Assembly (NCBI RefSeq): GCF_029784155.1
Contig: NC_073692.1
Span: 153,356,334 to 153,420,333 of the forward strand
Direction of reading: 5' to 3'
Origin: Uranotaenia lowii
Lineage: Eukaryota; Arthropoda; Insecta; Diptera; Culicidae
DNA length: 64,000 nucleotides
Part shown: in pieces, positions 48,386 to 59,629 of the stretch
Layout of the letters: each line of letters opens with the position of its first letter
Position numbering within the stretch: position 1 is the stretch's first letter
Made by a program: the position numbers and the translations under genes
Notes under the pieces: model-generated
What the model saw: the letters and a program-made list of their open reading frames with translations, nothing else
Databases searched by the model: none
Told to the model about the DNA's origin: nothing

Positions 48386-49785
48386 ATGGGGAAGTCATCG
48401 GCCGGCTCAAGAGCTGGTAGAAAGCGAATTGCCTAAACTAATTCAGGTCCATCGCCCAAAAAAGTTGAAATTTCCAATTCATTCGATGTCCTTCATAACA
48501 TCGGTGATGAGGAAATATTCATATTTAATTCTGATAAGAGTACTAAGAAACCTTCTTCTTCTTATACTCTTAAAAACGAAAAGGTTCCACCAATTACGGT
48601 CACGATTCCTGACTTCAATGCCTTTCGAAAAGAAATCGTCACTTCCGTCAAGGATGTGAAGATTTCTTTTCAGATCGGTCGAAGGGGAACTGCTCGTATT
48701 TTGGCGGAATCTTTTAATGATTTTCAAAAAATTTTAAATTATTTGAATAATAAAAAACATCAATTTTTTACTTACGACACTAGAAGTGATCGTCCTTTTA
48801 AAGTTGTACTTCGTGGTCTCACCGGCGATCAGACACCGGATGAGATCACAACTGAATTAAATTCTTTGTTAGGTTTTTCTCCAATTCAAGTAATTCAAAT
48901 GAGGAAAAGAACCAACACGAATAATATCAGTAGTGTTGGTTTTGCTCCTGAGCTTTATTTGATCCATTTTAAAAAAGATCAAGTTAATAATTTGCAAATT
49001 CTTGAAAAGGCTCGTCTTATGTTTCATTGTCGAGTCAAATTCGAACCTTTTCGAAAATCTTCAACCAATTTCCTTCAAAACATTACGCAATGTCGTCGTT
49101 GTCAAGCTTTTTGTCACGGCACTAAAAATTGTAGAATGAATGCCAGATGCATGCTTTGCGGCTCATTCGATCATGAAAAATCTAAATGCCTTTTTGGTGG
49201 TGATAAGCCACAAACAGAATTTTTCAAGTGTGCAAATTGCGCAGGTAATCATTCCTCGAATTCGCTAGACTGTCCCATCAGGGCAAAAATTATTGCTTCT
49301 AGGAAAAATCCCAAAGTTTCCAGAAAAGTTTCTTCTCCTCCTTCCTCTTTTTCGTCTTCACACGTCGGGCCGGCAAACAACCTGCCTGTTCGCGGTCAGC
49401 CTCGGCCTACATTTTTAATGTTACCTGGGCTGATTCTGCGCCCCAGACTCGTTGTTTATCGTTCTCAGAGGTGGTTGAAAATGGGTTTCCCTCTTCAGGT
49501 TTAACTAATAAAAATGGGAAAAAACCAAGTCTCAACGTTCATGCGAAGGCTTGGGAAAATCCCCGAAATTCAAATACTTGTTCTTCTCCTTCATTTTCTG
49601 ATCCTAACAATTTTGTTGATTTGGGTGAGATTACTGAGGAAAAGTTAAAATTTTTGCATCAAAATTTAATGGAAATGATGCAACTTATGTTGAAAGCAAA
49701 TTCAATGTTTGAAGCTTTCCAAACTTCTTTTAATTATGCTAACAAAATTATTATGACTTTACGATTCCCTCATGGATACAAATAG
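48386..49785 (+). pseudogene. ORF1 Gag-like nucleocapsid protein of the Jockey-clade LINE
   Basis: It packages LINE RNA. It starts at ATG 48386 (MGKSSAGSRAGRKRIA). Codon 17 is TAA (48434-48436), after which the same frame stays open from 48437 to 49504. An RRM/PRE_C2HC-like region is at about 48600-49070. Three zinc knuckles follow: CRRCQAFCHGTKNC and CMLCGSFDHEKSKC (both C-X2-C-X4-H-X4-C), and CANCAGNHSSNSLDC (C-X2-C-X3-H-X6-C), at about 49090-49275. A frameshift near 49410 moves the C-terminus (WADSAPQ, then SGLTNKNGKK) into the frame that ends at TAG 49783-49785. Translation from 48386 would give only 16 residues. The three-knuckle arrangement is known for Jockey-type Gag proteins. Confidence 0.88.
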
Positions 49786-50773
49786 ATGTTTAAATATTAT
49801 GAATTGGAACGCTAGATCTTTGCTGGCTAACCAAGACGAGTTCTTTTTATTTTTGAAAACTCAAAACATACATATTGCTGCCATCACTGAAACTTTTTTA
49901 AAGCCGGACAATAACTTGAAAAGCAATGCTTTCTTTAAAATTTTGCGAAATGATCGACTTGATCGACAAGGTGGGGATGTAGCTATTGTCATCAATAGTC
50001 GTCTCAAATTTAGACTTCTTCCTTCTTTCAATACCAAAGTCTTAGAAACAATTGGAATTGAATTAGAAACGTCTATGGGGAAAATTATAATTATTGCCGC
50101 ATATTTGCCTTTTCAATGCAGCGGTGAACAGAAAAATTTTTTGAAGGGAGATTTACAAAAACTCACCAGAAACAAATCTAAATTTTTTATTATTGGTGAC
50201 TTTAATGCAAAACACCGATCTTGGAATAATATTTCATCAAATTCTAATGGGAATATTTTATTTAATGACTGCTCTGCAGGTTATTATACTGTTGAATATC
50301 CTAATGGGCATACTTGTTTCTCTTCGATTAGAAATCCTTCCACAATTGATTTGGTTCTAACGGATTTAGGCGAGCATTGTAGTCAATTAGTTACTCATGC
50401 GGACCTCGATTCAGACCACCTTCCAGTAACTTTTTCTTTATCCCAAAGTCCCATTGAAAACCCTTTAAAATCAACTTTTAACTTTCAAAAAGCTGACTGG
50501 GAGCGATATAGGAATTTTATTGAACGTAATTTAGATGTAAACGTTCCACTGAATTCAATTGAAGATATTAATTTGGCTGTAGAAAATTTGACAACTTCAA
50601 TAGTCAATGCTAAAGCCGCTTCAATACCCAAAGTTAAACATAAATTTAATCAACCTTTAATTGATGATGATCTTCAGTTTTTGATACGACTGAAAAACAT
50701 TCGTCGACGCCAATATCAACGTACTAGGGATCCTTATTTGAAATTTATTTATTGCGACCTTCAAAAAGAGATT

Positions 50774-50802
50774 TTATTTATTTATTTATTTATTTATTTC
50801 TG
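50774..50802. repeat. (TTTA)n microsatellite inside ORF2
   Basis: About six to seven TTTA units lie between the codons for DLQKE and KRRLNF. Its length changes the reading frame of the LINE protein and adds hydrophobic residues. Confidence 0.9.
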
Positions 50803-51251
50803 ATCAAACGTCGTTTAAATTTCATCCGTAATGAAAATTTTGCTAAAGCAGTAGAGGACATAAAACCCTACTCAAAGCCGTTTTGGAAATTAACTAAAAT
50901 TCTGAAAAAGCCCCAGAAGCCAATTCCTACTTTGAAAGATGGGGATAAACTTCTTTTAACTAACGCAGAAAAAGCTCAAAAATTAGCCCAACAGTTTGAG
51001 TCTGCTCATGATTTTAATTTAAACGTTGTTAGTCCAATTGATGCTCAAATTTCCCTTGAATTTGATGATATTTTTTCTAAGCAAAATGTATTTGAAAGTT
51101 CCTGTGAGACAAATATTGATGAACTTAAATTGATTTTCAAAAAATTTAAAAATATGAAAGCTCCGGGGGAAGATGGCATTTTCTATATTCTTATTAAAAA
51201 GTTGCCTGAAAGCACTTTAAATTTTTTAGTTAAAATCTTCAATAAATGTTT

Positions 51252-54200
51252 CAAAACGGATTTGAAATCATCCACTTAGACTTTACGTGAAATTCATGAG
51301 TCAGTTATGTGGAAGTAAAGTAGTTACTACGGGGGCGTCCTTGATGCACTATGGTTACTACAAGATTCACGAAGAATCAATATGATGCATCGAAATCTTA
51401 GTTTACGTGAAAAATCCCGTAGAAATAATTTGTGACTCCAAATCGCAACGATAAAAAAAATCCTTACGGCAAAAACAACACGCAGCGAAAAAATTTTTCA
51501 TTTCAAAGGAAAGTGCCGCAAAAACAAAGGATTTTTTTTTCGATTTTGGGAAAATTAAAAATTCCTTTGGTTCAAAGGCATTTTCCTTTGTTTCAAAGAA
51601 TTTTCTTTTGAAAAATCTTTGAATCAAAATCTTAATGCTTTGAAACAAAAAAAAAAGTTTCATTTGATGCAAAGTCGTTTTCGTTTGCTACAATGTAATT
51701 TAGATTTAGATTTAAGAGGATTAATTCATTGAACCATTTTCCTTTTATTTCAATTGTAAGAAATACTTTCTGTGGTTCTGAAGTTCCTATTAGGAATTTT
51801 TAATAATGAAAAGAAGAATTTACATCTTAAATTTATTTTTATTCCCAAACTTGACACAAACTTTGGTTCACTATAATTGAATCATCCGGTCCTAATTTTG
51901 GCCTGAGAGCCTTCTTCTTGGGGCGCTCAATAGACTTCCGGAAGCAACTCCGGTTCCTACCATATTTTTGAGTCAAATATGTTCTATTGTTTAAACTATT
52001 GCGGAAACTGCACCCATTTAGACTCCTGTGCAAATAAGGCTGGAACAAATATCAATTTCTTCTTTTGTCACCCCCCCCCCCCTTCGAAATTTTCAAAAAC
52101 CCGAAGGGGGAAATCAATAAAGTTTGAAGTATTTTATGTAAATTTCGAAAAAAAAAATCAAGAATCCAAAAGATTACAAGACAAAAAACATATTTTGGAA
52201 GATGGAAGTTATGTATTCTTGATTCTTCTTTTGTATTCTTGATTTCATTTCATTTTTTAGGTTTTGTGCAATAATACTTTGTTGCATACAAGCTTTCGTG
52301 AAATTTATTCCAATTTATTTGTTTTTCACATTATTTTTTATTGTCCCCCCCCTCGCGATGTTCCAACTCCGAGTGACAAAAGAAGGATTTGAAATTTGTT
52401 CCGGCCTAATTCCCACGCAGAAATATTTTCGCACTGACGCATGCATAGACAATCGATGGCAGTTTTTCAAATCAGCCGTTGTTCGCTTCTGATTTTCGAA
52501 TCACTTTTCGAAACGGCATAATCGTGGTTGTTTTTAACGAATATCGTATTTATTAAGACAATTTTGATAAAAAAATATCCTAAATTGTGATGATTTTTAT
52601 TAAGGATTAAACTGTGAATAGCTCTTCACACGATGATACTAACAACATGTTTTGTTCAGCAAAGTTTAAGTGCACAAAAATCCGCATCTTTTGATGGAAT
52701 TGGTATCAAAAATATTTCACGCATGGTACACATTTTTTCAATTGAAAACAAAATTTTTAGAATAGAAAATTTTTTTTTTCATGGAAATAGCTTGCTTGTT
52801 TTAAATTTTGATACAAATTTGGATCATTTTTCATTTTTACGTGTAGTATTTAACTCAAAAAAAAATATATATAAAATAAATAAATTTTATGAAAATTTTC
52901 GAGCCCAAAATTTATTTAAAATCAAATCTTTTGAAAGTAGACTTTTTCCAAAGATCGCGCTTGCGGAACCTCTAAACATGATTTTTTTTGTCGGCCTCAT
53001 ACAAAAGTTTGTTCTGAAGATCCTGGATCAAATTTATGGAAGTCTACCAGTAAAAAAGAGAGGGATATATGTAGAAAACATTTAAGTTAACAAGATACAA
53101 ATGAATGACAAAAATACTTTCCCTTTAACATTGAATGAAATGTAGGGAAGATAATCAAGCACTTGCAATTATTGGCATGATGAACAAAATTAGAAAACAC
53201 GGTGAGTAGAGATTTCGTTGAAGTGAAGGAGCCTCCGAAAGGCTGGTGTAGATACGTCTGGAGTGGTTTTGGAATCACAAAAAGTGATAGTATTGATGGT
53301 GTTTTTTTTATGTGTGATGCGATATATGCCTGCCAGGCAATGGCTTCAATTTTTATACTTGCTTTAGTGTCAGTTGGCTTGGAATAAAATATGGCAAATG
53401 AGAAAAGCGCCTAGTGAAAATTAAAAGTGCAAAAAAAAGTATGGGCCGGCATCATTTAGTTTTCCATCCCTCGACGTGTTCAGGCATGGGCACAAGAATC
53501 TACCGGCTTGCTACGATTGATCGCGATGAATTTCGGTTCCAACTAACAAGAAGAATTGAACGACATGGCAAAGAATAAAGAGCAGAGCATTGATTGATAA
53601 TGCGTGGGTGAGCGTGGGCCATTTCAAACTGAAAAATTAAATGAAGGATGATGGGTTACCATGGTTTATCGTATGAGTATATAGTCTGGATTGTGTGCTA
53701 CATGGGAGTTTGTAACCGAAAATAAATTAATAATGGGTGGGTGATTATGAAACCCGGTTGCGACGATAGGAGAAATTACCAGTTCATTTCCCCAGAAGAA
53801 GAGTCGGTGCTTGCGGAAAGGAAATCGGTGAGGAAATTCCATGTTGCTATTTAACTATCTCTCTTTTACCCCGCTTTATTTAGTAACATTAATCAGGTTA
53901 TTCCCGCACTTTCCCACAGGTGCAAGTGAAATGCAGATACCATAGATAAGATGAAAATCATTTCTCCTCTCTCTTTCCTTTAATCACTAGATGGTGGCTC
54001 GTATTTTTCGCTATAAGAAAATTCACTCAAATCAAGTAGGCGACGATTGTGCTCCATTCGGGTCCGCATGTTATTCGGTTAACCGAAGACATGTCTCAAA
54101 TCTTTTCAAAAAATGACAGACCAGAAGCACTACTACGGTACGGTAAAAGCAAGTGAATCCATTCACTCTATTTTCAAGACTGGAAAATAGTGCGGCTAAG

Positions 54201-55600
54201 AATCTATTCAAAATTTTTGGTATTTCATCTAATGACTAGGTATAAATTTTTTGTTAACATTAAAGAAACAAGAATCTATTAACTGATTTTTGAAAAGGAT
54301 TAAAACCAATAAAAGTTTCACATGTGTAATTTTCTTAGAACCATCCCAATAATAATTTTTCTTCAGTATGCTCAACTTAAGGGCTCATTAAAACCCAAAT
54401 CTTTGCTTTAACAATCATATTTTTATTAAACTTAATTCCATATACTTTTCACCCAACTGCTAAATAAAAAAAAATCCTAGCCTATAACATTTTACCTATT
54501 TTAACGATCAATTCAAATCCACACTGGACTTTTCAAGATACAGCGGCAAATTTAGTTTGTTTTACATACAATATTTTAGGAACATCGGTAAGAATCTTCA
54601 TTTCTCAAACAAACTGGGACGCCAATTTGTATCCCCCCGATATTAGTTCGAGCCGCTCATGGTTATGTATGGCTTGTTGTTGGATTTTTTTATGATGAAA
54701 TATGGTGATTTATTCAATTTCCAGCTATCGACTTGGGCATCGCCTGAAATATTCACCTCAGCACCGGATTCTTTTATTTTAAGATATTCATGGAATTTAC
54801 AGTTTCAGTTATTAGTATACTTAAAAATTGTGCAGATTCTCTTTCCTCGAACCTCACTGTTTACTATTTATTTATATCGCAATTAACGTCTGAATTCCAT
54901 GTAATTTGATTGATTATTTCATACAGCATGTACATCGCCAACATAATGTAAACATTTATTACTACCATTTTTTTATTCATTTATTTTAACAATACAATTT
55001 CCTTGAAATATTATTAGTAGGACGTGGTCATGTTTACTGTTCTTAGTTTTTTGTACTTTAAATGAGTTTATCATTTTCGATATTTTGATTCAAATATTTT
55101 GCATCGCAATTTTTTAATACTTTAAAAATTGTTTATTTTAGATCAGATGGAAATAAATATGGTTATGATACTGATTAATGTCGGTTACAGCTAAAGGTAA
55201 GCTTAGTGTGTCTCGAGGTAAGTTGGGTATTAAGGTGAGATTATTCTGTTGTATAATTATTTCATTTATTGATTATATTATATAAGAGCGTTCAATCAGT
55301 TGCCAGCTGGGCAGGTATCTACACGCATGCGGAATACCTGTCGAAGATTCATAACACTGAGAATGCTATGAATTTTATACGGTTGCGAAACTGTTTGCTC
55401 GTTCTACAAATAAGACATACACATACACGAAATTCATTCATTACATGACAGTTCACACGAAGCCATGGTGTCGGGTATGTGCTAATTTGCATTGAAGATT
55501 GGCCGAACTTATAATCTAAAGAATGCAATTTAGTGCATACGTTGGCGAAACTGCGGTGAATCCGTGCACCCATGGTGGATTATCTACATACATACATACA
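51252..55600. mobile_element. Unidentified 4.35-kb insertion in the LINE, 21-bp target duplication
   Basis: The 21-bp LINE sequence taaaatcttcaataaatg (plus ttt) occurs at 51231-51251 and again at 55601-55621, and the RT reading resumes exactly there. The inserted DNA starts caaaacggatttgaaatc and ends in a (CATA)n run. A long target duplication plus a short tandem 3' tail suggests target-primed (LINE-style) integration, but no reverse transcriptase is seen. Open frames are short; the longest is 150 codons at 52633-53085, unrecognised. It may be a composite or a retro-copied non-coding sequence. It contains a MITE at 52037-52406. The stretch 53100-54200 is less AT-rich. Confidence 0.75.
52037..52406. 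mobile_element. 370-bp TA-flanked hairpin MITE
   Basis: The left arm aggctggaacaaatatcaat and the right arm, the inverse of ggccggaacaaatttcaaat, pair over at least 35 bp to cttcttttgtcac. TA lies at 52035-52036 and 52407-52408. It contains a C-run at 52071-52082. A half copy is at 10195-10266. This is a third nesting level: MITE inside insertion inside LINE. Confidence 0.75.
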
Positions 55601-57045
55601 TAAAATCTTCAATAAATGTTTTCACTTGGCTTATTTTCCCAATAAATGGAAAAATGCCAAAGTAACTCCAATTTTGAAACCTGGTAAAAGTGCTTCAGAG
55701 CCTTCAAGTTATCGACCAATTAGTTTGCTTCCTTCTTTAAGTAAACTATTTGAGAGAGTTATTTTGAATAGAATGATGATTCACATTAATCAGAATTCTA
55801 TTTTCCCTGATGAACAATTTGGTTTTCGTCATGGACATTCTACTACACATCAACTTTTGAGTGTAACTAATATGATTAACGCTAGCAAATCTGAAGGTTA
55901 TTCAACTGGTGTTGCTCTTTTGATATTGAAAAAGCTTTTGACAGTGTTTGGCACAAAGGTTTAGTAGCTAAATTAGCTAGATTTGATTTTCCTGTATATC
56001 TCACTAAAATTATTCAAAATTATTTGACTAGCCGAACCTTACAAGTAAGCTATCAAAATTCATGCTCTGAAAGGACTCCCATTAGAGCTGGGGTCCCTCA
56101 GGGCAGTATACTTGGGCCGATTTTATACAATATTTTTACTTCTGATCTTCCTGATGTACCAGAAGGAAAAGGTAGAAGATTATTTGCTGATGATACTTTG
56201 CTTTCAGCCAAAGGTCGAAATTTACGGGTGGTACGCAGTAGATTGCAACAAAATTTAAATTCCTTTTTGAATTACTTGAAAATGTGGAAAATTTCTCCTA
56301 ACGCTTCCAAAACTCAACTTATTTTATTTCCCCATAAGCCAAGAGCTCAATTTTTAAAACCTAATGAAAATCATTCCATAACTTTTAATGGGGTTTCATT
56401 AGAATGGTCTGATCACGTGAAGTACTTGGGACTTACACTTGATCGGAATCTTACTTTTAAAAATCACATTGAAGATATTCAATCGAAATGTAATAAGTAC
56501 ACTAAATCTCTTTATTCTCTCATCAACAGGAAATCCCGACTGTGCCTGAAGAATAAGATGCTTATTTATAAGCAGATTTTCCGACCAGCGATAATGTACG
56601 CAGTTCCGATTTGGTCTAGCTGTTGCGCGACGAGGAAGAAAGCCATCCAGAGGATTCAGAACAAGGTTCTGAAAATGATCTTGCGGCTTCCACCTTGGCA
56701 CAGCACCGAAGATCTTCATCGGATTGCGGGCATTGAATCGATCGAAGAGATGGCCAACAAAATCATCTCCAACTTCAGAGGCAAATCGATGCAGTCTTCC
56801 ATCGCAGAGATTCGTTCTCTTTATAATTAGTTTTAATTTAGGATAGTGTTTAGTTTTAAGTTTATAATATTTTTACCATTACAGGATGTTCTCCTTCATT
56901 AAATACTTGATTGCGCTCAGCAAGTTTAAATCTTATAAATAAATTTTATTATCTAGTTAACTATAGGGCTTTGAACAGTTCATTATTGAGCTGAACACCT
57001 AATTTAATGTAATAATGTAATATAAATGTAATGATGAATTGATAC

Positions 57046-57055
57046 AAATAAAGAC

Positions 57056-57123
<68 letters not shown>
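57046..57123 (+). terminator. LINE polyadenylation signal and poly(A) tail
   Basis: AATAAA at 57046-57051 is followed about ten bases later by an uninterrupted run of about 63 A (57061-57123), then the target duplication. The A-run belongs to the inserted LINE RNA copy. Confidence 0.92.
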
Positions 57124-57125
<2 letters not shown>

Positions 57126-57160
57126 GATTCTAGGTAATTTGAGTAAATCGAAAAAAAAAA

Positions 57161-57228
57161 TTCTCGACCGAGATTTGAATGCCAGTCCTCCGAGTTCACT
57201 GTCCGATATCTTACCACGATGTCAACTC
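57161..57228 (-). repeat. tRNA-like (SINE head) sequence
   Basis: On the minus strand, cgtggtaagatatcgg (box A-like) and, about 30 bp later, gcattcaaatctcgg (box B-like) have RNA polymerase III promoter spacing. Acceptor stem pairing is poor, so it is a tRNA pseudogene or SINE rather than a working tRNA. Confidence 0.45.
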
Positions 57229-57515
57229 ATCAGTTGATTTGATCCACGCTATAGCTCTAGGTAAGATTTTTTTTAGGAACCGGTCATAGGATGAAAGGGA
57301 GAGACCGGATGGAGTGTCAATTGAAGAACTCGAAATGTACACAAAAAAAAATGAACTGTAAATGAGTTCACTTTTAGATAGCTCAAATCGTTAACGTCGA
57401 ATTAGCTTATTTTCAACTTGTTGGAGACATATTTACGAATTGACTAAACTGCTATCCGATTCAACTGCTTTTGGGCAAAGCTTCTCGTAAATGAATTATA
57501 TAAAATCACTCAATA

Positions 57516-58491
57516 GGGGAGAATGAGGATACTTGATCCCTGGGGATACTTGATTCCTTAGCTATATCTCGAAACTGGAATGTCTTACAAAGATCACATG
57601 TTCTAGAAAAATGTGCCAAAATGAGCAAAATAACAATGCTTGTAGTTTAAAAAATTTTAACAAAATAATTGTTTGAGTAATTGAACTTTGTTTGAAAAAT
57701 GTCACAAAATGTAACTTGAAGATCTTTTTTCATCACTTTAAAATGTTCCTTACATGGGGAAATAATGAAAAAAAATATTTGTTCCAATGTATCAATTGTT
57801 CAAGCATAAAATGAACTTCATAATGCCATATTTTCAAAGCAATGGAAAACTCTCAACTTTTTTCAGAAAAAGTTTTCTAAAATGTTGATTATGGGTACAA
57901 TTGATCCCCTAGAGTTAGGTACAATTGATCCTCCTTCCAAACGGCATATTCTTCTTCTGAATTGTTCGTTATGATTGCTGATTACGAAATTACTAATATT
58001 TATCCAAAAACTAATATTTATCAAACAATTGCCTGAAGAAAAGAGCAAAAATAATTAATTTTCTCTTAATTATAAAAAATAGCGTTTTTAAGTATGCAAT
58101 GTTTTTAGCGTTGAGACAAAGTTATAGAATTTTCTTCTCATGTCTGCTATAAATTGTGAAATTAGAACAAACATGACCAAAATAGTCAATTCACATTCTA
58201 TCTTGGGGTTTTGTTTGATTTTTATACAAGGATTAGGGCTTCCTGAATAAAAGATCAAGTCTCCTTCAATAGGGGATCAAGTCTCCCCTAACTTCAGAAA
58301 AATCGCAATTTTTTTACTCCCACGAAAATACTTCTAGTTCATCAACGGGTTCAAGTATCGTTCTAATTTTTGGAGCATAGAAACTTGAAGTTACAAGCTG
58401 TCAGAAAATATCAAAGGCGGCGAGTTGCTAAATTTTCCCAAAAATTTATGGTGAAAATAAGAAAAGGGGATCAAGTATCCCCACTCTCCCC
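57516..58491. mobile_element. TA-flanked MITE, 'ggggatacttgatcc' theme
   Basis: The left end ggggagaatgaggatacttg and the right end, the inverse of ggggagagtggggatacttg, are bordered by TA at 57514-57515 and 58492-58493. The theme ttgatccc or gggatcaagt recurs inside near 57545, 57905, 57930, 58265 and 58470. No gene. It is 976 bp long. Confidence 0.75.
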
Positions 58492-58493
58492 TA

Positions 58494-59289
58494 CTGTAAT
58501 ATCTGATGATTTAAATAGATTAATGCGAATGCTATTTTCCACGTATCGTGTATGTAAACACTAACGTATGGATTAATAATAAATAGCCGGGGTTTGGTAA
58601 GAGCGGGTCTCTTTCCCATTTACGGTTTACACCACAGCACATCAGTGGATTGATACTACCTGAAAGAATTCCCTACCCCTTAAAGGTTTGGCTGTCAGTC
58701 AGTTTCATCGTTGTGTGCTGAAGAGAACAACGTTTTAAATACCAACGTATTTACGATGGTTATTGAAAATGTTGTTTCGGCGCAGTCACATCGAACAGCG
58801 GTTCACAACAATTAATTACGATCAAATTCGAAGACATCAATGAATAACAAACAAAATACGAAGAATTGTGATAAAATACGAATGTTAAGTGAAATAGTTA
58901 TAAAGGAAGAAATATCTTGTAAATAGTACACATAAAACATGAATTTCACCGAACACAATTTCACACAACACAAAACATTGAATTGACAACACTGCACACT
59001 CACACCATATAGTTCTAAGAGTGAGAAAAATCATGACGAAAAAGTGAATCGTGAATTCAAACAACAGCTCGTAAGCGACATGTATATATTTTTGCTTCAA
59101 TAAAGATCACTTTGAAAACCTAATCGCGCGCAACGGTCGTGTTTCTCTGCTACCGAAAGTTCGTCTGTTCTCGGCCTATTGTTCTGCTCCGCCATCGATT
59201 GGTCGATTGATGACCGAAATTGTTTGCTGCTCACCCAAAATTCGATAGCCGTTTAGGACCCAATTCGTGGGGCACTAAAAACGGAATCC
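58494..59289. other. Stretch without recognisable genes
   Basis: Mixed AT-rich sequence with no open frame above about 70 codons and no clear repeat boundary. Confidence 0.5.
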
Positions 59290-59535
59290 TGCATCCGTAC
59301 AAATGTCTTATGTAATAGTCGATTTGGATTATCATTTCTATTACGATTTCATGTTAGCTGGGACCCTCCTCCCTACGAAACATATTCTTATCAGATTTTC
59401 TATCCAAAATCCACCAAGAGTAACAGCTATACCCCCTCCCCCCTTAACGCGTTACGTAATAATTGAATGGTCCCTCACTATATCCAGTTTAATAATTTTT
59501 GGAAGGTGTAGCAAAGCACACCGGGGCAGCTAGTA
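59290..59535 (-). repeat. Fragment of the dispersed (CAAA)n element family
   Basis: It ends (minus-strand start) with ctagctgccccggtgtgctt, the variant head motif also seen at 25086-25128 and, more diverged, at 4647. It contains ttacgtaataattgaatgg. It is truncated and lacks the tandem core and tail. Confidence 0.5.
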
Positions 59536-59547
59536 ACATATATGCCT

Positions 59548-59623
59548 AGTTAGATTCGAACTTGCTGCCGCATTCTCATCTCGGCTTGCCAATCCGTTAT
59601 TTTACCCAGTGCACCATCTGGCC
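59548..59623 (-). repeat. tRNA-like (SINE head) sequence
   Basis: On the minus strand, tggtgcactgggta (box A-like) and caagttcgaatct (box B-like) are about 38 bp apart. The similarity to tRNA is good at the boxes, but stem pairing elsewhere is weak. A tRNA-derived SINE or tRNA pseudogene is more likely than a functional gene. Confidence 0.45.
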
Positions 59624-59629
59624 AGTGTT

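Larger units (their letters stand above)
49772..56830 (+). pseudogene. ORF2 endonuclease-reverse transcriptase of the Jockey-clade LINE, split
   Basis: The start ATG 49772 overlaps the ORF1 stop. The AP-endonuclease domain shows MNWNARSL, ITETFL, GDFNAKHRSW, STIDLVLTD and SDHLPV, at about 49800-50430, with catalytic Asn, Glu, Asp and His in place. A (TTTA)n run at 50774-50800 shifts the frame. RT then begins (KRRLNFIRNENFAKAVEDIK, KAPGEDGI) and is cut at 51251 by an insertion. It resumes at 55622 with HLAYFPNKWKNAKVTPILKP, SSYRPISLLPSLSK and FGFRHGHST. A missing base near 55918 breaks the DIEKAFD motif. Then come AGVPQGSILGPILYN, RLFADDTLL (catalytic Asp pair) and KYLGLTLDRNLTF, and the end is at TAG 56828-56830. 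No RNase H domain is visible, as usual for Jockey. Confidence 0.9.
48248..57123 (+). mobile_element. Full-length Jockey-clade LINE, interrupted by a 4.35-kb insertion
   Basis: The 13-bp target duplication acgattctaggta lies at 48235-48247 and, directly after the poly(A), at 57124-57136. Between them are a 138-bp 5' leader, a Gag-like ORF1, an EN-RT ORF2 that overlaps it by 14 bp, a 3' UTR, an AATAAA signal and a 63-bp A-tail. Without the inserted 51252-55600 the LINE is about 4.5 kb, the usual size for Jockey-type elements. The perfect target repeat and pure A-tail argue for recent insertion, yet both ORFs carry lesions. Confidence 0.93.

Noticed and set aside
52633..53085. 150-codon frame in the LINE insertion as a real protein
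   Set aside because: Very AT-rich Phe/Ile/Lys/Asn composition expected of chance frames in AT-rich DNA; no motif recognised.
59548..59623. Functional tRNA gene on the minus strand
   Set aside because: Boxes A and B match, but acceptor and T stems do not pair well; a SINE head or pseudogene is more likely.
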